NCBI GenBank assembly: GCA_030789695.1
Contig: CM061132.1
Coordinates: 149,552,597-149,616,596, forward strand
Direction: 5' to 3'
DNA from: Scilla litardierei
Taxonomy: Eukaryota; Streptophyta; Magnoliopsida; Asparagales; Asparagaceae
DNA: 64,000 nucleotides
This document shows, in pieces, positions 36,039 to 47,696 of the stretch. The notes below the pieces were generated by a model. That model was not told where the DNA came from. It saw only the letters and a list, made by a program, of their open reading frames with translations, and ran no database searches. A program made the translations under genes and the position numbers. The stretch's first letter is position 1. Each line of letters begins with the position of its first letter.

Positions 36039-37648
36039 CGATGTGTCCATATTTTCTATCTTTTTCATATCATTATCTCATCGCATTGCATATCATTTTC
36101 GCTCCCAAATCCCGCTTTTTACTACGCTTCTGCATTTCTGACGATATTTTTGAATTTCGTAGCGTTTGTGAATTTTCAGGGATTTTGGAGCGATTCGGAC
36201 CCCCACTTGGGTATGGACACATCCGACGTGCCCATGAGCTCGTTGGCGGGGCTCTGGAGGAGTTCGCCGTGTTCCCCGAGCCATTGGAGGAGAGAAGAAA
36301 GAGAGAGAGCAGAGAGAGAAGCCCAGGCACAGACCCAGCATTTCCTAGAAAATGCTCGGTCTGAGCAGCTCGTCTGCTCGGACCGAGTCGTATCAATTGC
36401 AGCTGAGGTCAGATACGGGCTGACCCGGACCGAGCAGCTCATCTGCTCGGTCCGATAGCCCTAGATTCCACAGCCCGAGCAGCTGACCGAGCAGGTCCTA
36501 CTCGGTCCGGATCAAATTCTCCAAGCAGCCGAGCAGTAAGCTACACGGGCCGGATCACTGACTGAGCAGCAGCTGCTCGGACCGAGTAGCCTACTCGGTT
36601 GGCGACATCACGAGCATTTTTGGAAAGATTTGAACGAGTGCGCATCGCGCGATTTCAGCAGTGACTGAAGCTCGCGAGCTAGGGACTGCGCAAGTGGGAT
36701 CACTTAGACTTTTGTTAGGGATTTTTGGAGGGCCAAGCTCTGGTGATTTTTGGATAGCAACATTTGGATTAATTTTTCTTGTAAGGATTTCTGGATCATT
36801 TTACGAAAGATTATCGTTTCTTGTTATTGTCTGGATCTATTACTCGTTCATCCTCGCTGTAAGCTCTTTTAGCCCTAATCTCTCATTGTTAAGATGTTTT
36901 GCTCTGTGAAATTGATGATTTTGTCTGACGTTATTATCATGAGTGAGTAGATCTAATCTAGGGTTGATGGGTTAGCCCTAGGATTTTAGGGGGAAAATGT
37001 AGATCTGGATCCCTGCGTTGAATTGGGGATTTAGGGTTGTATTTCGGTAGATCCTACCGAATCCATAGATAACCCATACTGAGATCATGCCGACAGTCTG
37101 TGGAATTGATGTGCTTAAGGGGTATCTAGGGATTCAAATAGGGAAATCGGTGGATCAAATCAAGGCACGTGACCATGCCCGGCTCGTGCCTTGAGGGGAT
37201 CCATCGACGAACTATACCGCTACATTGACGGCTACCGCCATTGCGTCAACAAGAGCCACCGAAATACCCTGAAATTCTAACCCACGAGAGTGGTACAAAT
37301 TGGGGGATTAATTCCCTAGCCCTAATGCAATGTGAGGATCCCATCCAACATCAACCCCCAACGATCCTAGTGGCGATCCCTAAAGCCTTAGTCCTTTTTA
37401 TTGATATTACAACCACAACAACCAAACCAAAACTGTTCCCCTGACAGCTACCTTACTTCCACACTTAGAAATAGACTGAGAATCTAAAGACACTATCACC
37501 ATCCCTGTGGGATCTGACTATCTTTTATACTATAACTCGACACCATCTGCTTGCGGATTGAGCCCGAAATCGTAGCCTAGGGGCCATATTACGCCTGACG
37601 ATCATAGCACCGCCAGGTGGAACCTAGGTGTAGGTTGCGGGTGCGTCA
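36039..37648 (+). repeat. Athila-1 5' LTR
   Basis: It is 1610 bp and closely similar to 46067-47696. The palindromic CTCGGACCGAG array is at 36353-36600. The end GGTTGCGGGTGCGTCA directly precedes the PBS. Confidence 0.9.
36353..36600 (+). repeat. palindromic CTCGGNCCGAG array in the Athila-1 5' LTR
   Basis: Repeated inverted-repeat motifs of the form CTGCTCGG(A/T)CCGAG(C/T)AG, many forming short hairpins. The same array is in the 3' LTR (46391-46648) and related arrays lie inside the element (40655-41086 and 41675-41904). Confidence 0.8.
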
Positions 37649-37654
37649 AGTTTT

Positions 37655-37672
37655 TGGCTCCGTTGCCGGGGA
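37655..37672 (+). other. Athila-1 primer-binding site (tRNA-Asp)
   Basis: TGGCTCCGTTGCCGGGGA follows the LTR by six bases. It matches the complement of the plant tRNA-Asp 3' end (TGGCGCCGTTGCCGGGGA) at 17 of 18 positions. Athila elements are known to use this primer. Confidence 0.85.
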
Positions 37673-37815
37673 CGGCAATAGTGTTTTTATCTCAGTTTGT
37701 TTTTAATTCCGTGAAGTCTGCTACCATTCTTACCATTTCTCACCATGCCATCATTTTTTGTTCTTTTTATTTATTATGGTGCTACTGACAGTGTTCTTCT
37801 AAGTTTTGTTGGTGC

Positions 37816-40366
37816 ATGAACACCCGCCACAATGGGGCTACCAGAGAGTTATTGTTCGATCCTGAGATCGAAAAGACAGCCCGGGCTTTAAGAGCCTCCA
37901 GCAGAAGTTCATCTCCATCTGCTCTGATGGGAGAGAACCCTCCTCCTCATCCTCCTCGCACTGGGTCCATCAGGGACCACATGAAACCGATGTTTGGGAA
38001 CAACTCCTCGATTCTTAGACCACAGCTTAAGACGGGGTTGATAAATCTGATGCAGCAGGATCCCTTCCATGGGCATCCTCACGAGAGCCCCAACCATCAC
38101 ATCGACTCCTTCTTGGCTAAGTGCGATACTTTCAAGGCGAAGGATGTCAGTAACGATGCGGTGAAGCTGCGGCTCTTCCCTTCCACCTTGAGGGACAAGG
38201 CCTCCTATTGGCTCCGAGCTCATCCTCCCAACCACTTCACCACATGGGAGAAGCTCACGCTTGCTTTTGTGGATAGATTTTATCCACCCTCAAAGACGGT
38301 CCGGATCCATGGGGCCATTTCAAATTTCAAGCAACTCCCGCAGGAGTCGCTTTACGAGGCCTGGGAGAGGTTTAATGACCTCCAACACCAGTGCCCACAC
38401 CACGGAATCCAGTCTTGGGACTTGGTGCAGAGCTTTTACAACAGGCTCCAGCCAAGCACCAAGATGATTATTGATGATGCGGCGCAAGGCGCCCAATTGG
38501 ATAAGTCTCCCGAGGAAGCCACAGATCTGTTGGAGCACATGGCAGCCAACACGCAGCAGTGGAGCGATGAGCGGACAGTTGTGACCCGGACTCTCGAGGT
38601 TACGGTTTCCACTCACTTGGATTCTCACATTGAGACCTTGTGCAAGCAAGTGGCCTGAATCGAGCAGCGCATGGACTCTATCCCTGCGGCACCCAGTACC
38701 TCCTATCATCCTGCGGAGGAGTATGTAGACCCCAGATACATTCCTATTGAGGGTCACTATGAGGGTGCTGAGACATCCGAGACTGTTCAGTACGTCCAGG
38801 GAGAAGGACGTAACCAGTGGCAGCATCCGGCTGCCAGGAATCACCCAGGGTTCTCATACGAAAATCCAAGCTCAGCAGCAGCAGCAGAGCAAGCAGCAGG
38901 GCAGCTTTAGGCCAGCTGGGCCCTATAGGCCGCCGGGATATCAGTATAACCGGCCATCTCAGCAGAATTTTACGCCGGCTCCTCCAAAGTCAAACCTTGA
39001 ATTTACACTGGAGACCTTTATGAGCGGCCAGATTCGGTTCAATCAGGATACGTCGAATCAATTTAAGAATATCAATTCTTCGCTCGACGAACTGAGGGGG
39101 CAGATATCGCAGTTGCTGAAGAATTAGGGGAGATTACTCTCCCAGCCGGAGACCAACCCCAGAGCTCAAGCAAATGCTGTGGTTTCAGTAACCACACGAG
39201 GAGGACGGGTTACTGACCCTGTTATGGTTCCGATACTTAGCAAGGAGAAGACTACCACCGAAGAAGCTGCTGAAGACAGTGATAGAGTTGAGGCCAGCAA
39301 AGGGCCTGTCACTATTGAAGAGAAGGCGGATGCACCTCCCGTCTTACCCAGCATGACGCCGCCACCCATGCCCTCAGAGGCATCCAAGGGCAAAGCCTCC
39401 AGACCCCCTCCTCCGTACCCTCAAAAGCTAGACATTGCCAAGCTGGAGAAGAAGTACTCCAAGTTTATGGAGTTACTAAAGGGGATACAGCTGAATATCC
39501 CATTTATAGATGCCATTACCGAGATCCCAACGTATGCAAAATTTCTGAAGGATCTCATTACTTGTAAAAGGAATCTCGAGGAAATTAAGCTGCTGGAGGA
39601 TTCAACCTCCGTGATCAGAAATCACCTCCCCCGGAAGCTGCCGGATCCCGGGAGCTTCACCGTGACATGTTCTATCGGCGGCATGCCAATCAGTAGAGCG
39701 CTAATTGACTTGGGGGCCAGCATCAGCATCATGCCCCTATCCATCGTCAGAAGACTCCAGACGGGAAGCAAGCTGGAATCGACGAGCATGTCTATTCAGC
39801 TCGCCGATCACTCTAGCACTTACCCAGTCGGAATAGTGAGGGACGTCATCCTCCAGATACCTCCAGGGCTATGTGTCCCAGTCGATTTTGTCATTATGGA
39901 CATGCCAGAGGGAGGAAGCTCTCAACTCATCCTCGCCCGCCCATTCATGGCGACTGCCGGAGTTCTGATAGACGTCCGAGAAGGGACCCTTTCCCTCAAT
40001 GTGGGGAACATTGAAGCTGAGTTCCGGCTACAAAGGCCGATGAAGGAGAAAGCTTATGAAGAAGGGGCCAGTTATCTGGAGCTTCTTGAAGAGGAAACGT
40101 TTGATGATTTTACTGCTGAAGGGGTCACGAAGGACCCAATTAAAGCAAGCATCGACGACGGCGGCGACCCAACATACAACAAATCGGTCGCCGCGTACGT
40201 CCAAGTATTGGACGAGGAGTTTCTACACCGTTCAACAAATCATCACGCGTCGGAGACCATTTCTTATGAGAAGGAAAATGTTGGAGTAGGCGGAAATCAA
40301 GCACCGCCGGTTTGCACCACCCGGAAGACTGACGCGCGACCACCGCGTGCGCCAAGCGAGCATTGA
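37816..40366 (+). pseudogene. Athila-1 gag-protease ORF
   Basis: The ATG at 37816 opens Gag: DPFHGHPHESPNHHIDSFL, LRLFPSTLRDKASYWLRAHP, LTLAFVDRFYPPSKT, QESLYEAWERFNDL are typical Athila Gag blocks. A TGA at 38656-38658 (after CKQVA), a frameshift near 38880 in a glutamine-rich stretch, and a TAG at 39125-39127 break it. The frame 39179-40366 then carries the proline-rich linker, PFIDAITEIPTYAKFLKDL and the protease active-site region ALIDLGASISIMP (about 39700-39740). It ends at a TGA after 40366, where RT should begin. Gag and protease sequence is otherwise well preserved. Confidence 0.87.
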
Positions 40367-40654
40367 TATATCATAAGGAGTCGAGCTCATGACTGAAAAC
40401 GAGTGCTTATTGGGAGGCAACCAAATTCCGTAGATTTTGAAATTTCTTTCCTATTTTCTTATTTTCTATTTTTATTTCGTATTTTTAGGTAAAATCGCAA
40501 AAATCATAAAAATTTGACGAATTTGTGTTTTGTGTAGGACGGACAATTGGGGGTATGCATATGGACATTATAAACGGAATGAAGCCGGAGGAAATCGAAG
40601 ATTTGAGAAGGAAAACAAGGGAAAAGAAGAGAAAAAGAGACACATGAAATCTGG

Positions 40655-41086
40655 ATCGATCAGCTCAGCTGCTCGGTCGAGTCAAGAAGACACGGAAAAA
40701 GGAGATACTTAAGCTTGGCCCGAGTAGGTTCCTGCTCGGTCCGAGTAGAAATTGACACGGACCGAGCAGACTGCTACTCGATCGAGTCATACAGGGAGAA
40801 AATTGGCTCGGCCCGCGCAGGACATGACGTGGACCGAGCATCTAACTGCTCGATCGAGTCGTACAGTGTTGAAACTTGGGGAGAAAACGTCACTCTGTCG
40901 ACCCGGATAGAATTTATTGGCTCGGCCCGAGCAGGATACTACTCGGAGGGAGTATTTCGTTCAAAATTTTAACTTTGACCGGGCCGAGCAGCCTAGCTGC
41001 TCGGAACGAGTCGGGTCGTTTTGTTTAATTTTTATTCACACTGACTTGGTCGAGCAGATCATCTGCTCGGACCGAGTCGGGTCGGT
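40655..41086 (+). repeat. internal palindromic CTCGG/CCGAG array A of Athila-1
   Basis: At least ten variants of CTGCTCGGNCCGAG / GGCCGAGCAG, spaced 20-60 bases apart. It is related to the LTR array but not collinear with it. Confidence 0.75.
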
Positions 41087-41674
41087 TTTTACGCCCGCTA
41101 CCCGCTCCCCTTTTAATCTCGACGTTAAATTATTTTACCACTAAAAAATTTTACCGCCCGATAAATCTCCCCCGAGCTTCTCTCTCCTCACCCTACTCGT
41201 TCACCCTTAGCTGCATTTCCCCCACCGTCTCCACCCAAGCCCCTGCCGTCTCCACCCAAGCCCCCACCAGCGTCGCCTTATGCGCCGCCTTACTCCGGTA
41301 AGCTCCGCCACTCACTCTTCACTTCTCTCCCCCTCTTCCTCCCTCTCCGCCCCTATCCTCCCTTCCTCGCCCCCGCCCACTACACATCGGCGCCGCCGTC
41401 GACGGTGTCGTCGCTGCCGACGGTGCCGTTGTCCTATCCCCCCCACTGACCCCCTCCTCTCCACCTCTTCCTCTCCCGTCATCAGACCTCCCCCGCTTTC
41501 GCCCCCCCTCTTCGCCCTTCTGAGGCGATGGCGCCGTCGACGGCGCCACCGCCGCCGCCGGCACCGGCCACCCCCTCCCTTAACCACTCCTTTTTAACCC
41601 CCCTTCGCCGGCCCGCCTCCCACTTTACAACGATCACCGCTGTCCGAACCCCCCGCCCTGCTTCGTGCACGAGG

Positions 41675-41904
41675 GCACAGAACGAGCAGCACAACTGCTC
41701 GTTCAGAACCCCCCCTTCTGTGCCCTAGGGCACAGACCGAGCACCTAGGTGCTCGGTCTCACCCAGCCCCGAGTCGTGCCCTAGGGCACCGCTCGATCAG
41801 CGGCCCGCCCCGAGTCGAACGGCTCGTTCACAAGACCAGCACCGAGTCACCCCTACTCCTGAGTGCACAACTTGGACCGAGCAGCTCTCTGCTCGGCCCG
41901 AGTC
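41675..41904 (+). repeat. internal palindromic array B of Athila-1
   Basis: It contains a perfect 24-base palindrome at 41735-41758 (half-site GACCGAGCACCT), a perfect 16-base palindrome TGTGCCCTAGGGCACA just before it, and further GCTCGG/CCGAGC pairs ending in CTGCTCGGCCCGAG. Confidence 0.75.
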
Positions 41905-42104
41905 ACAGTATATCTGCTTTAAACGCATTTTTATCGATTATCTGACGTTTTGCCCATTTCGAATTGCATGTCCTCTACGCTGACGTCAGTGGCAGTAGCG
42001 TGGACTAGCTTGGGGGATATCTTGCGCGTCCGCATCACCCGCCCCCACGGTACACTCGTTCCCTGATCTTTTTCTTCATACAGTATCATACTACACGCAG
42101 CACT

Positions 42105-44348
42105 ATGGTTCACACACGCGGATCTATCACACCCCCCACTCGCGGGAAGAGACCGTCTTCTGGCACGTCCTTTTCCCATCCACTGCACCGTGCACGCACC
42201 ACTTCCACTACCACACCCTCTACCACTGCCACTACCTCTGCCACTGTCACCGCCACTACCTCTACCATCCCTACCACCACCGCACCCATCCCATCAGCTG
42301 CTATCCCCTCCACCTATGTCTCCACCACGGCTACCTCAGCACCCCCACCCAGCGATGACCCTACCGCCCACATTCCCACACACGGCATTATTTTCCGAGA
42401 TGTCGCTCACAGATCGCGATACTCTAGGATCCACCAGCGCCGACTAGTGCCTACGGTCTTCATTGACGTTCCTGCACACCAGTCCCTGGGCATCCTTCAG
42501 GGAGTGCACCGCCTGTACCGAGCGATCGGTTTCGACCGATTCCTCGGTGTCCATGCCTCCACTTACACGCGCCTTACACTCGAGTGTCTTAGCTCCCTTG
42601 CCTTCACCGCAGCAGGTGATGGCATCACATTCCATCTCTTTGATCATGATTACACTGTCACTTTCGCTATGATCAGAGAGTATTTTCACTTTCCCGTCGT
42701 CCCTGATCCTAGGGTAGATTTTTCACCTACCTTTGACCTCACCGACTTTGTTGCACGCACCTTTTGGGAGCGCATTTCTGGCCTACCTAAGTACCGTCCT
42801 AGCCGGGCGAAGGCATCGTGCACAGTGCACCCGTGCCTTCGCTACGCCCAGAGACACATAGCATGCACACTCTTCTGTAGACCGGAGGTCGGGACTATGT
42901 CCCTACATGAGCTTACCCATCTTTGGGGTATGACCAGACCTCTTAGATTCCACCCGGATGGCTCTCTGAGACCATTGATGCTCTCTGACGCAGCCCACTA
43001 GCTGTGTCAGCGCCTCTACCAGACTGCCACCACATTCCATTCCACAAACATCTGTTGCGGTGGTTTCTTCTCTATCTTTGCTATGATGCTAGGTATCCCC
43101 ATCCCAGCTGACTTGCACCGCCCACCTGGCCCGACACGCCTTACCATTGGCGTGCTCGAGCACATGCATATCCTCCGTCCTTATGGTGCTCATCACTGGG
43201 GTTACCTAGTAGGTACCGGCCACGATCCCCACATGGTCCTCCCAGCTCCTCACCTGACACATATCCATCCAGTCCTGCTTGACTGGATGATTCCTCTGGT
43301 TTTCCCACTACCTCCCATTCACGATCTCGAGCCCCCTGGAGCTCCGATTGAGGCACCTGCCGATGACCCGGACCCACTCTCCTCGGAGTCTGAGCTCCTT
43401 GATATCGCTGCTCTGGTCGCCGGCCTCCCTGTTCCTCCAGCCCACCCATCTTCAGGAGCCAACCCTTCCACCGTTGTATCTTTCGTATATACCGTCGTCG
43501 AGTCCTCGAGGACTGTCCTCACTTCCTTCCCCGAGACTCAGATATCTTCTGCCGCTGTATCGGTGCCGGAGGGCATCGATTTACCTTTTTCTGACGACGT
43601 TATAGATTTAGATGCTCCTTCGCATGACCCTGTCCCCACTCTCCCCCCTCTTTCGGAGCTTATTGCTTCAGCCCCTCCTGCTGGCACCACTTCCTCCTCG
43701 TCCGTGGCCATTTTCACGGAGTCTGTCTCGACGTCTGTCCACACCTCTGTATCGACGACAGCTCTATTTTCTGCCACCCCAGATTTACTTACGAGCTCAC
43801 CTTTGCCCACATTCCACGCCCGACATGGTGCCTCTATCGCACCGGGCCGCTTTCAATGAGTAGCGACTTACAGACATCCCACCCGTGCCCCACCTGACTC
43901 TAGCACTTCCGCCTCTCGCTTGACCGCTCTTGAGGAGTTGACTTCCCGCCTACAGTGGGATTTCGACGCCTTTCTAGTCGAGACCAGGACACATAGATCG
44001 AGAGTTGAGTCGGATCTTGCTTCCATTATAGCCTTGCTGAGACAGCGGGGCCCGCCCACTGTCATACTTGCTCACGCTCCCCCCAGGTCAGACACTGTGA
44101 CCCACCCCGCACCACTTAGTGCTTCACTGTCTCAGGCTTCTGCAGAGCCTGTTTCTACCACCTTTGAGTCGTCTGTCACAGTCGATCCACTCTCTGCCCT
44201 CATATTATTTACTGCTGAGCCCTCCACCTCCACCATAGACCTCACCACCAGTTCTCCGCCAGCGTCCCAGCCTGACCTTCCACCTACCGCCCCTGGTCCA
44301 CAGCAGAGGGACCCATCACCACCCCCAGAGGGTGGTGCCTCTGCTTGA
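42105..44348 (+). pseudogene. Athila-1 second ORF (ATHILA ORF-1-like), two in-frame stops
   Basis: A 748-codon frame from the ATG at 42105 to the TGA at 44346-44348 is broken only by a TAG at 42999-43001 and a TGA at 43857-43859. All three open segments are in the same frame. Residues about 25-85 are Thr/Ser/Pro-rich. Residues about 90-330 form a conserved-looking globular region (HQSLGILQGVHRLYRAIGFD, YTRLTLECLSSLAF, ITFHLFDHDYTVTFAMIREY, LHELTHLWGM), then a long Pro/Ser-rich tail. The globular part resembles the ATHILA ORF-1 / putative plant transposon protein family by its LTLExLSSL..ITFxLF..Y..T pattern. I see no signal peptide or membrane segment supporting an envelope role. Function unknown. 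Confidence 0.7.
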
Positions 44349-46050
44349 TATAGTCAATCCCAGCCTTTGCCTCCCCTATACCTATTGTGCTCATCTGTCT
44401 TTTCGGGGCCCTACTTTTAGAAAGCTTAGGGGAGGACCCACGCATGCATCATCTCTCATATTGCATTGCATCATATCATATTTTTATTTTTTATTTTTTT
44501 ATTATATAGTTTTTATTTTATTTCCCCGCCCACACCACCCCTTTTGCATCATCTCCCGCTCACGAGCTTTTTCTTAGTAGTGAGGACACTGCTACGTTTA
44601 GCTTGGGGGATGAGCGCTCCCGCTTTATTTTTATTTTTATTTTTATTTTTTCATTTTCCTCACTTATTTTCAGTTTTATTTCACTTTTTCACCACTTTTC
44701 CACCTCGTTTTATTTTTTCTCATTTTGCATCATATTTTATGTTTTTCTCCATGCATGCATCTCTTTTTATCCGTTTTCCCTGTTTATCTGTTTCTCTTTT
44801 ATTTTCGCTAAGGATGGTCCAAATGATGATATCTCTCTAGGCTTTATTAGTTTTTGCGATGCTCATATCTTTGACATGCTATTAGAGTTAATTTCAGTTT
44901 TATTATTTATATGCATGCTCTTCTTTTGATGATCTGACTGGATTAATACCTGAAATGAATTGAAAATCAATTGCATGAACTAGTATTTAGTATGATTTAT
45001 GTTGGGAAACGCACCCAGGTTCACGCATCACTAGAACACTTGGAGCACCTACTTTCTTATCTTATTCACTTCTGTTTGCATGCCTGCTGATGATGTGATT
45101 ATTACCGCATCCCATTTTCAGTATTCAATTAGAAAAGTGAAAATATCCATGCTATTTATGAGTTTTGTTAGGGTTTTATTTTATCAAGCTGATGTGCACC
45201 ATCTTATGAGTGAACTGAGAGTCCCATTATCTTTCTTCTCCCCATATCTATTTTATCTCTACATATCAGTTGGTTACACCCCCATAGCTACTTTACCGCA
45301 TCCCACTTCCCAAATATGAAAAGAAAAAGAATAGCTTCTAAATGAAAATGAAAAGGAAAAAAATGTGTATATATTCATATCTGAAAAGAAGAAGAAAGAA
45401 AATGAATAAATACTGTTTTGTATTATTTCATTAGAAGCTATTAATTATTCTGGGAAGAAAAATTGCATTCCATATCATTTTCATTGATGCGACGCCTCAA
45501 GCTAAGCTTGGGGGGTTAACCAACTGATCATACGAGTGAGCTTGACATCAGAGTGGAGACGGTGCTCATTGGGGAGATTTTATAAAACCCAAACTTTACG
45601 AATTACTTTAGTTTTGGAGATTTTTCATGTATCTAATTGAATATCTGAATGGCATGATCTTTCCTATTCTTTATTGCATGCTGTGTGAATCTTTTGTGCT
45701 CCTTGTGTATCTGTGATTGAAAGGGTGTTGCCAACTCTTTTATACTAGACTCTAGGGATTGCATGAGATTGATATGATTTGACGGTGTTATTTCAGTAGA
45801 TCCCTGTTCTTTGTCTTTATTGCATGTCATATGATATATAAAGCTAGAAATTACAAATAGCATGTATGTTTAGCAATCAGAGCATCGTGATAGACTTTTT
45901 AAGCCTGAGATCTGACCGACCATCCTTAGCACTTTCCTCTTACCTCTCTCCTTTTGTTTTTCATTCCTCTTTATTTTCATTTTTCTTATTTTCATTTTAT
46001 TTTCCTCTCGGCGTACCGATTATTCGTCTTCCTCGAGGACGAGTAAGAGG
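44349..46050 (+). other. Athila-1 T-rich 3' untranslated region
   Basis: It has long TTTTATTTTT stretches (44480-44760) and no supported gene. Three decoy copies of the polypurine motif AGCTT(A/G)GGGG(A/G) occur at 44422, 44599 and 45503, before the real one at 46051. Confidence 0.65.
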
Positions 46051-46066
46051 TAAGCTTGGGGGAGTT
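46051..46066 (+). other. Athila-1 polypurine tract
   Basis: TAAGCTTGGGGGAGTT directly precedes the 3' LTR start TGATGTGGCC at 46067. A T-rich stretch (45950-46000) lies upstream, as is usual. Confidence 0.8.
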
Positions 46067-47696
46067 TGATGTGGCCATATTTTCTATCGTTTTCATATCA
46101 TTATCTCATCGTATTGCATATCATTTTCGCACCCAAATCCCGCTTTTTACTACCATTCTGCATTTCTGACGATATTTTCGAGTTTCGTAGTGTTTCGTGA
46201 ATTTTCAGGGATTTTGGAGCGATTCGGACCCCCACTTGGGTATGGACACATCCGACGTGCCCAAGAGCTCGTTGGCGGGGCTCTAGAGGAGTTCACCGCG
46301 TTCCTCAAGCCATTGGAAGAGAGAAGAAGGAGAGAGAGAGAGAGAGCAGAGAGAGAAGCCCAGGCTCAGACCCAGCATTTCCCAGAAAATGCTCGGTCCG
46401 AGCAGCTCGTCTGCTCGGACCGAGTCATATCAATTGCAGCCGAGGTCGGATACGGGCTGACCCAGACCGAGCGGCTCATCTGCTCGGTCAGGTAGCCCTA
46501 GATTCCAAAGCCCGAGCATCACCCGAGCAGCTGACCGAGCAGGTCCTACTCGATCCGGATCAAATTCTCTAAGCAGTTGAGTAGCAAGCTATACAGGCCG
46601 GATCACTGACCCAGCAGCAGCTGCTCGGACCGAGTAGCCTACTCAGTCGACAACACCACGTGCATTTTTGGAAAGATTTGAACGAGCGCGCATCGCGCGA
46701 TTTCGGCAGCAACTGAAGCTCGCGAGCTGGGGACTGCGCAAGGGGGATCACTTAGACTTTTGTTAGGGATTTGTTGAGGGGCAAGCTCCGTTGATTTTTG
46801 GATAGCAACCTTTGGATTAATTTTTCTTGTAAGGATTTCTGGATCATTTTACGGAAGTTTATCGTTTCTTGTTCGTGTCTGGATATATTACTCGTTCATC
46901 CTCGATGTAAGCTCTTTTAGCCCTAATCTCTCAATTGTTAAGATTTTTGCTAAGTGAAATTGATGTTTTTGTCTGCCGTTATTATCATGAGTGAGTAAAT
47001 CTAATCTAGGGTTGATGGGTTAGCCCTAGGATTTTAGGAAGAAAATGTAGATCTGGATCCACGCATTGAATTAGGGATTAAGGGTTGTATTTCGGTAGAT
47101 CCTACCGAATCCGTAGATAACCCGTACTGAGATAATGCCCACGGTCTATGGAATTGATGTGCTTAAGGAGTATCTAGGGATTCGAATAGGGAAATCGGTG
47201 GATCAAATCAAGGCACGTGACCATGCCCGGCTCGCGCCTTGAGGGAATCCATCGACGAACTGTACCGCTACATTGACGGTTACTGCCATTGCGTCAACGA
47301 GAGCCACCGAAATACCCTACAATTCTAACCCACGAGAGTGGTACGAATTGGGAGATTAATTCCCTAGGCCTAATGCAATGTGAGGATCATATCCAACATC
47401 AACCCCCAACGATCCTAGTGGCGATACCTAAAGCTCTAGTCCTTTTTATTGATATTACAACCACAACAACCAAACCAAAACCGTTCCCCCGACAGCTACC
47501 TTACTTCCACACTTAGAAATAGACTGAGAATCTATAGACACTATCACCGTCCCTGTGGGATCCGACTATTTTTTATACTATAACTCGACACTGTCCGCTT
47601 GCGGATTGAGCCCTGAATCATAGCCTAGGGGCCATATGACGCCTAGTGATCGTGACACCGCCAGGTGGAACCTATGTGTAGGTTGCGGGTGCGTCA
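46067..47696 (+). repeat. Athila-1 3' LTR
   Basis: It is 1630 bp, TGATGTGGCC..GTGCGTCA, homologous to 36039-37648, and contains the palindromic array at 46391-46648. It is followed by the target duplication ACACC and then by Tat-1 antisense-ORF sequence. Confidence 0.9.

Larger units (their letters stand above)
40367..42104 (+). other. Athila-1 non-coding middle region in place of RT-integrase
   Basis: No RT, RNase H or integrase motif was seen on either strand. The region contains two palindromic arrays and, between them, a C-rich, CCG-repeat segment (41180-41640) giving only low-complexity frames. A TTCTTCATACAG acceptor-like site at about 42079-42090 precedes the second ORF and could serve a spliced subgenomic RNA; no donor was assigned. 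Confidence 0.65.
36039..47696 (+). mobile_element. Athila-1: Athila-lineage element lacking RT/RNase H/integrase
   Basis: LTRs are 36039-37648 and 46067-47696 (about 1.6 kb). The 3' copy starts TGATGTGGCC; the 5' copy starts CGATGTGTCC, with the first base mutated. The target duplication ACACC is at 36034-36038 and 47697-47701. A tRNA-Asp PBS and a gag-protease ORF follow the 5' LTR. Then comes 1.7 kb of non-coding DNA with palindromic arrays, a second long ORF (42105-44348), 1.7 kb of T-rich DNA, and a polypurine tract. No RT, RNase H or integrase motif was seen anywhere inside, so the element would depend on a partner for replication. Confidence 0.9.

Noticed and set aside
41280..41597. Pro/Arg-rich ORF in Athila-1 and its minus-strand mirrors
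   Set aside because: It is driven by CCG/CCT repeats; frames on both strands are equally long and low-complexity.
42105..44348. Athila-1 second ORF as an envelope-like gene
   Set aside because: Position would fit, but I see no signal peptide or membrane-spanning segment. The globular part looks more like the ATHILA ORF-1 family, so an envelope role is not claimed.
45633..45863. 76-codon minus-strand ORF in the Athila-1 3' region
   Set aside because: It is a short, unsupported frame in T-rich untranslated DNA.
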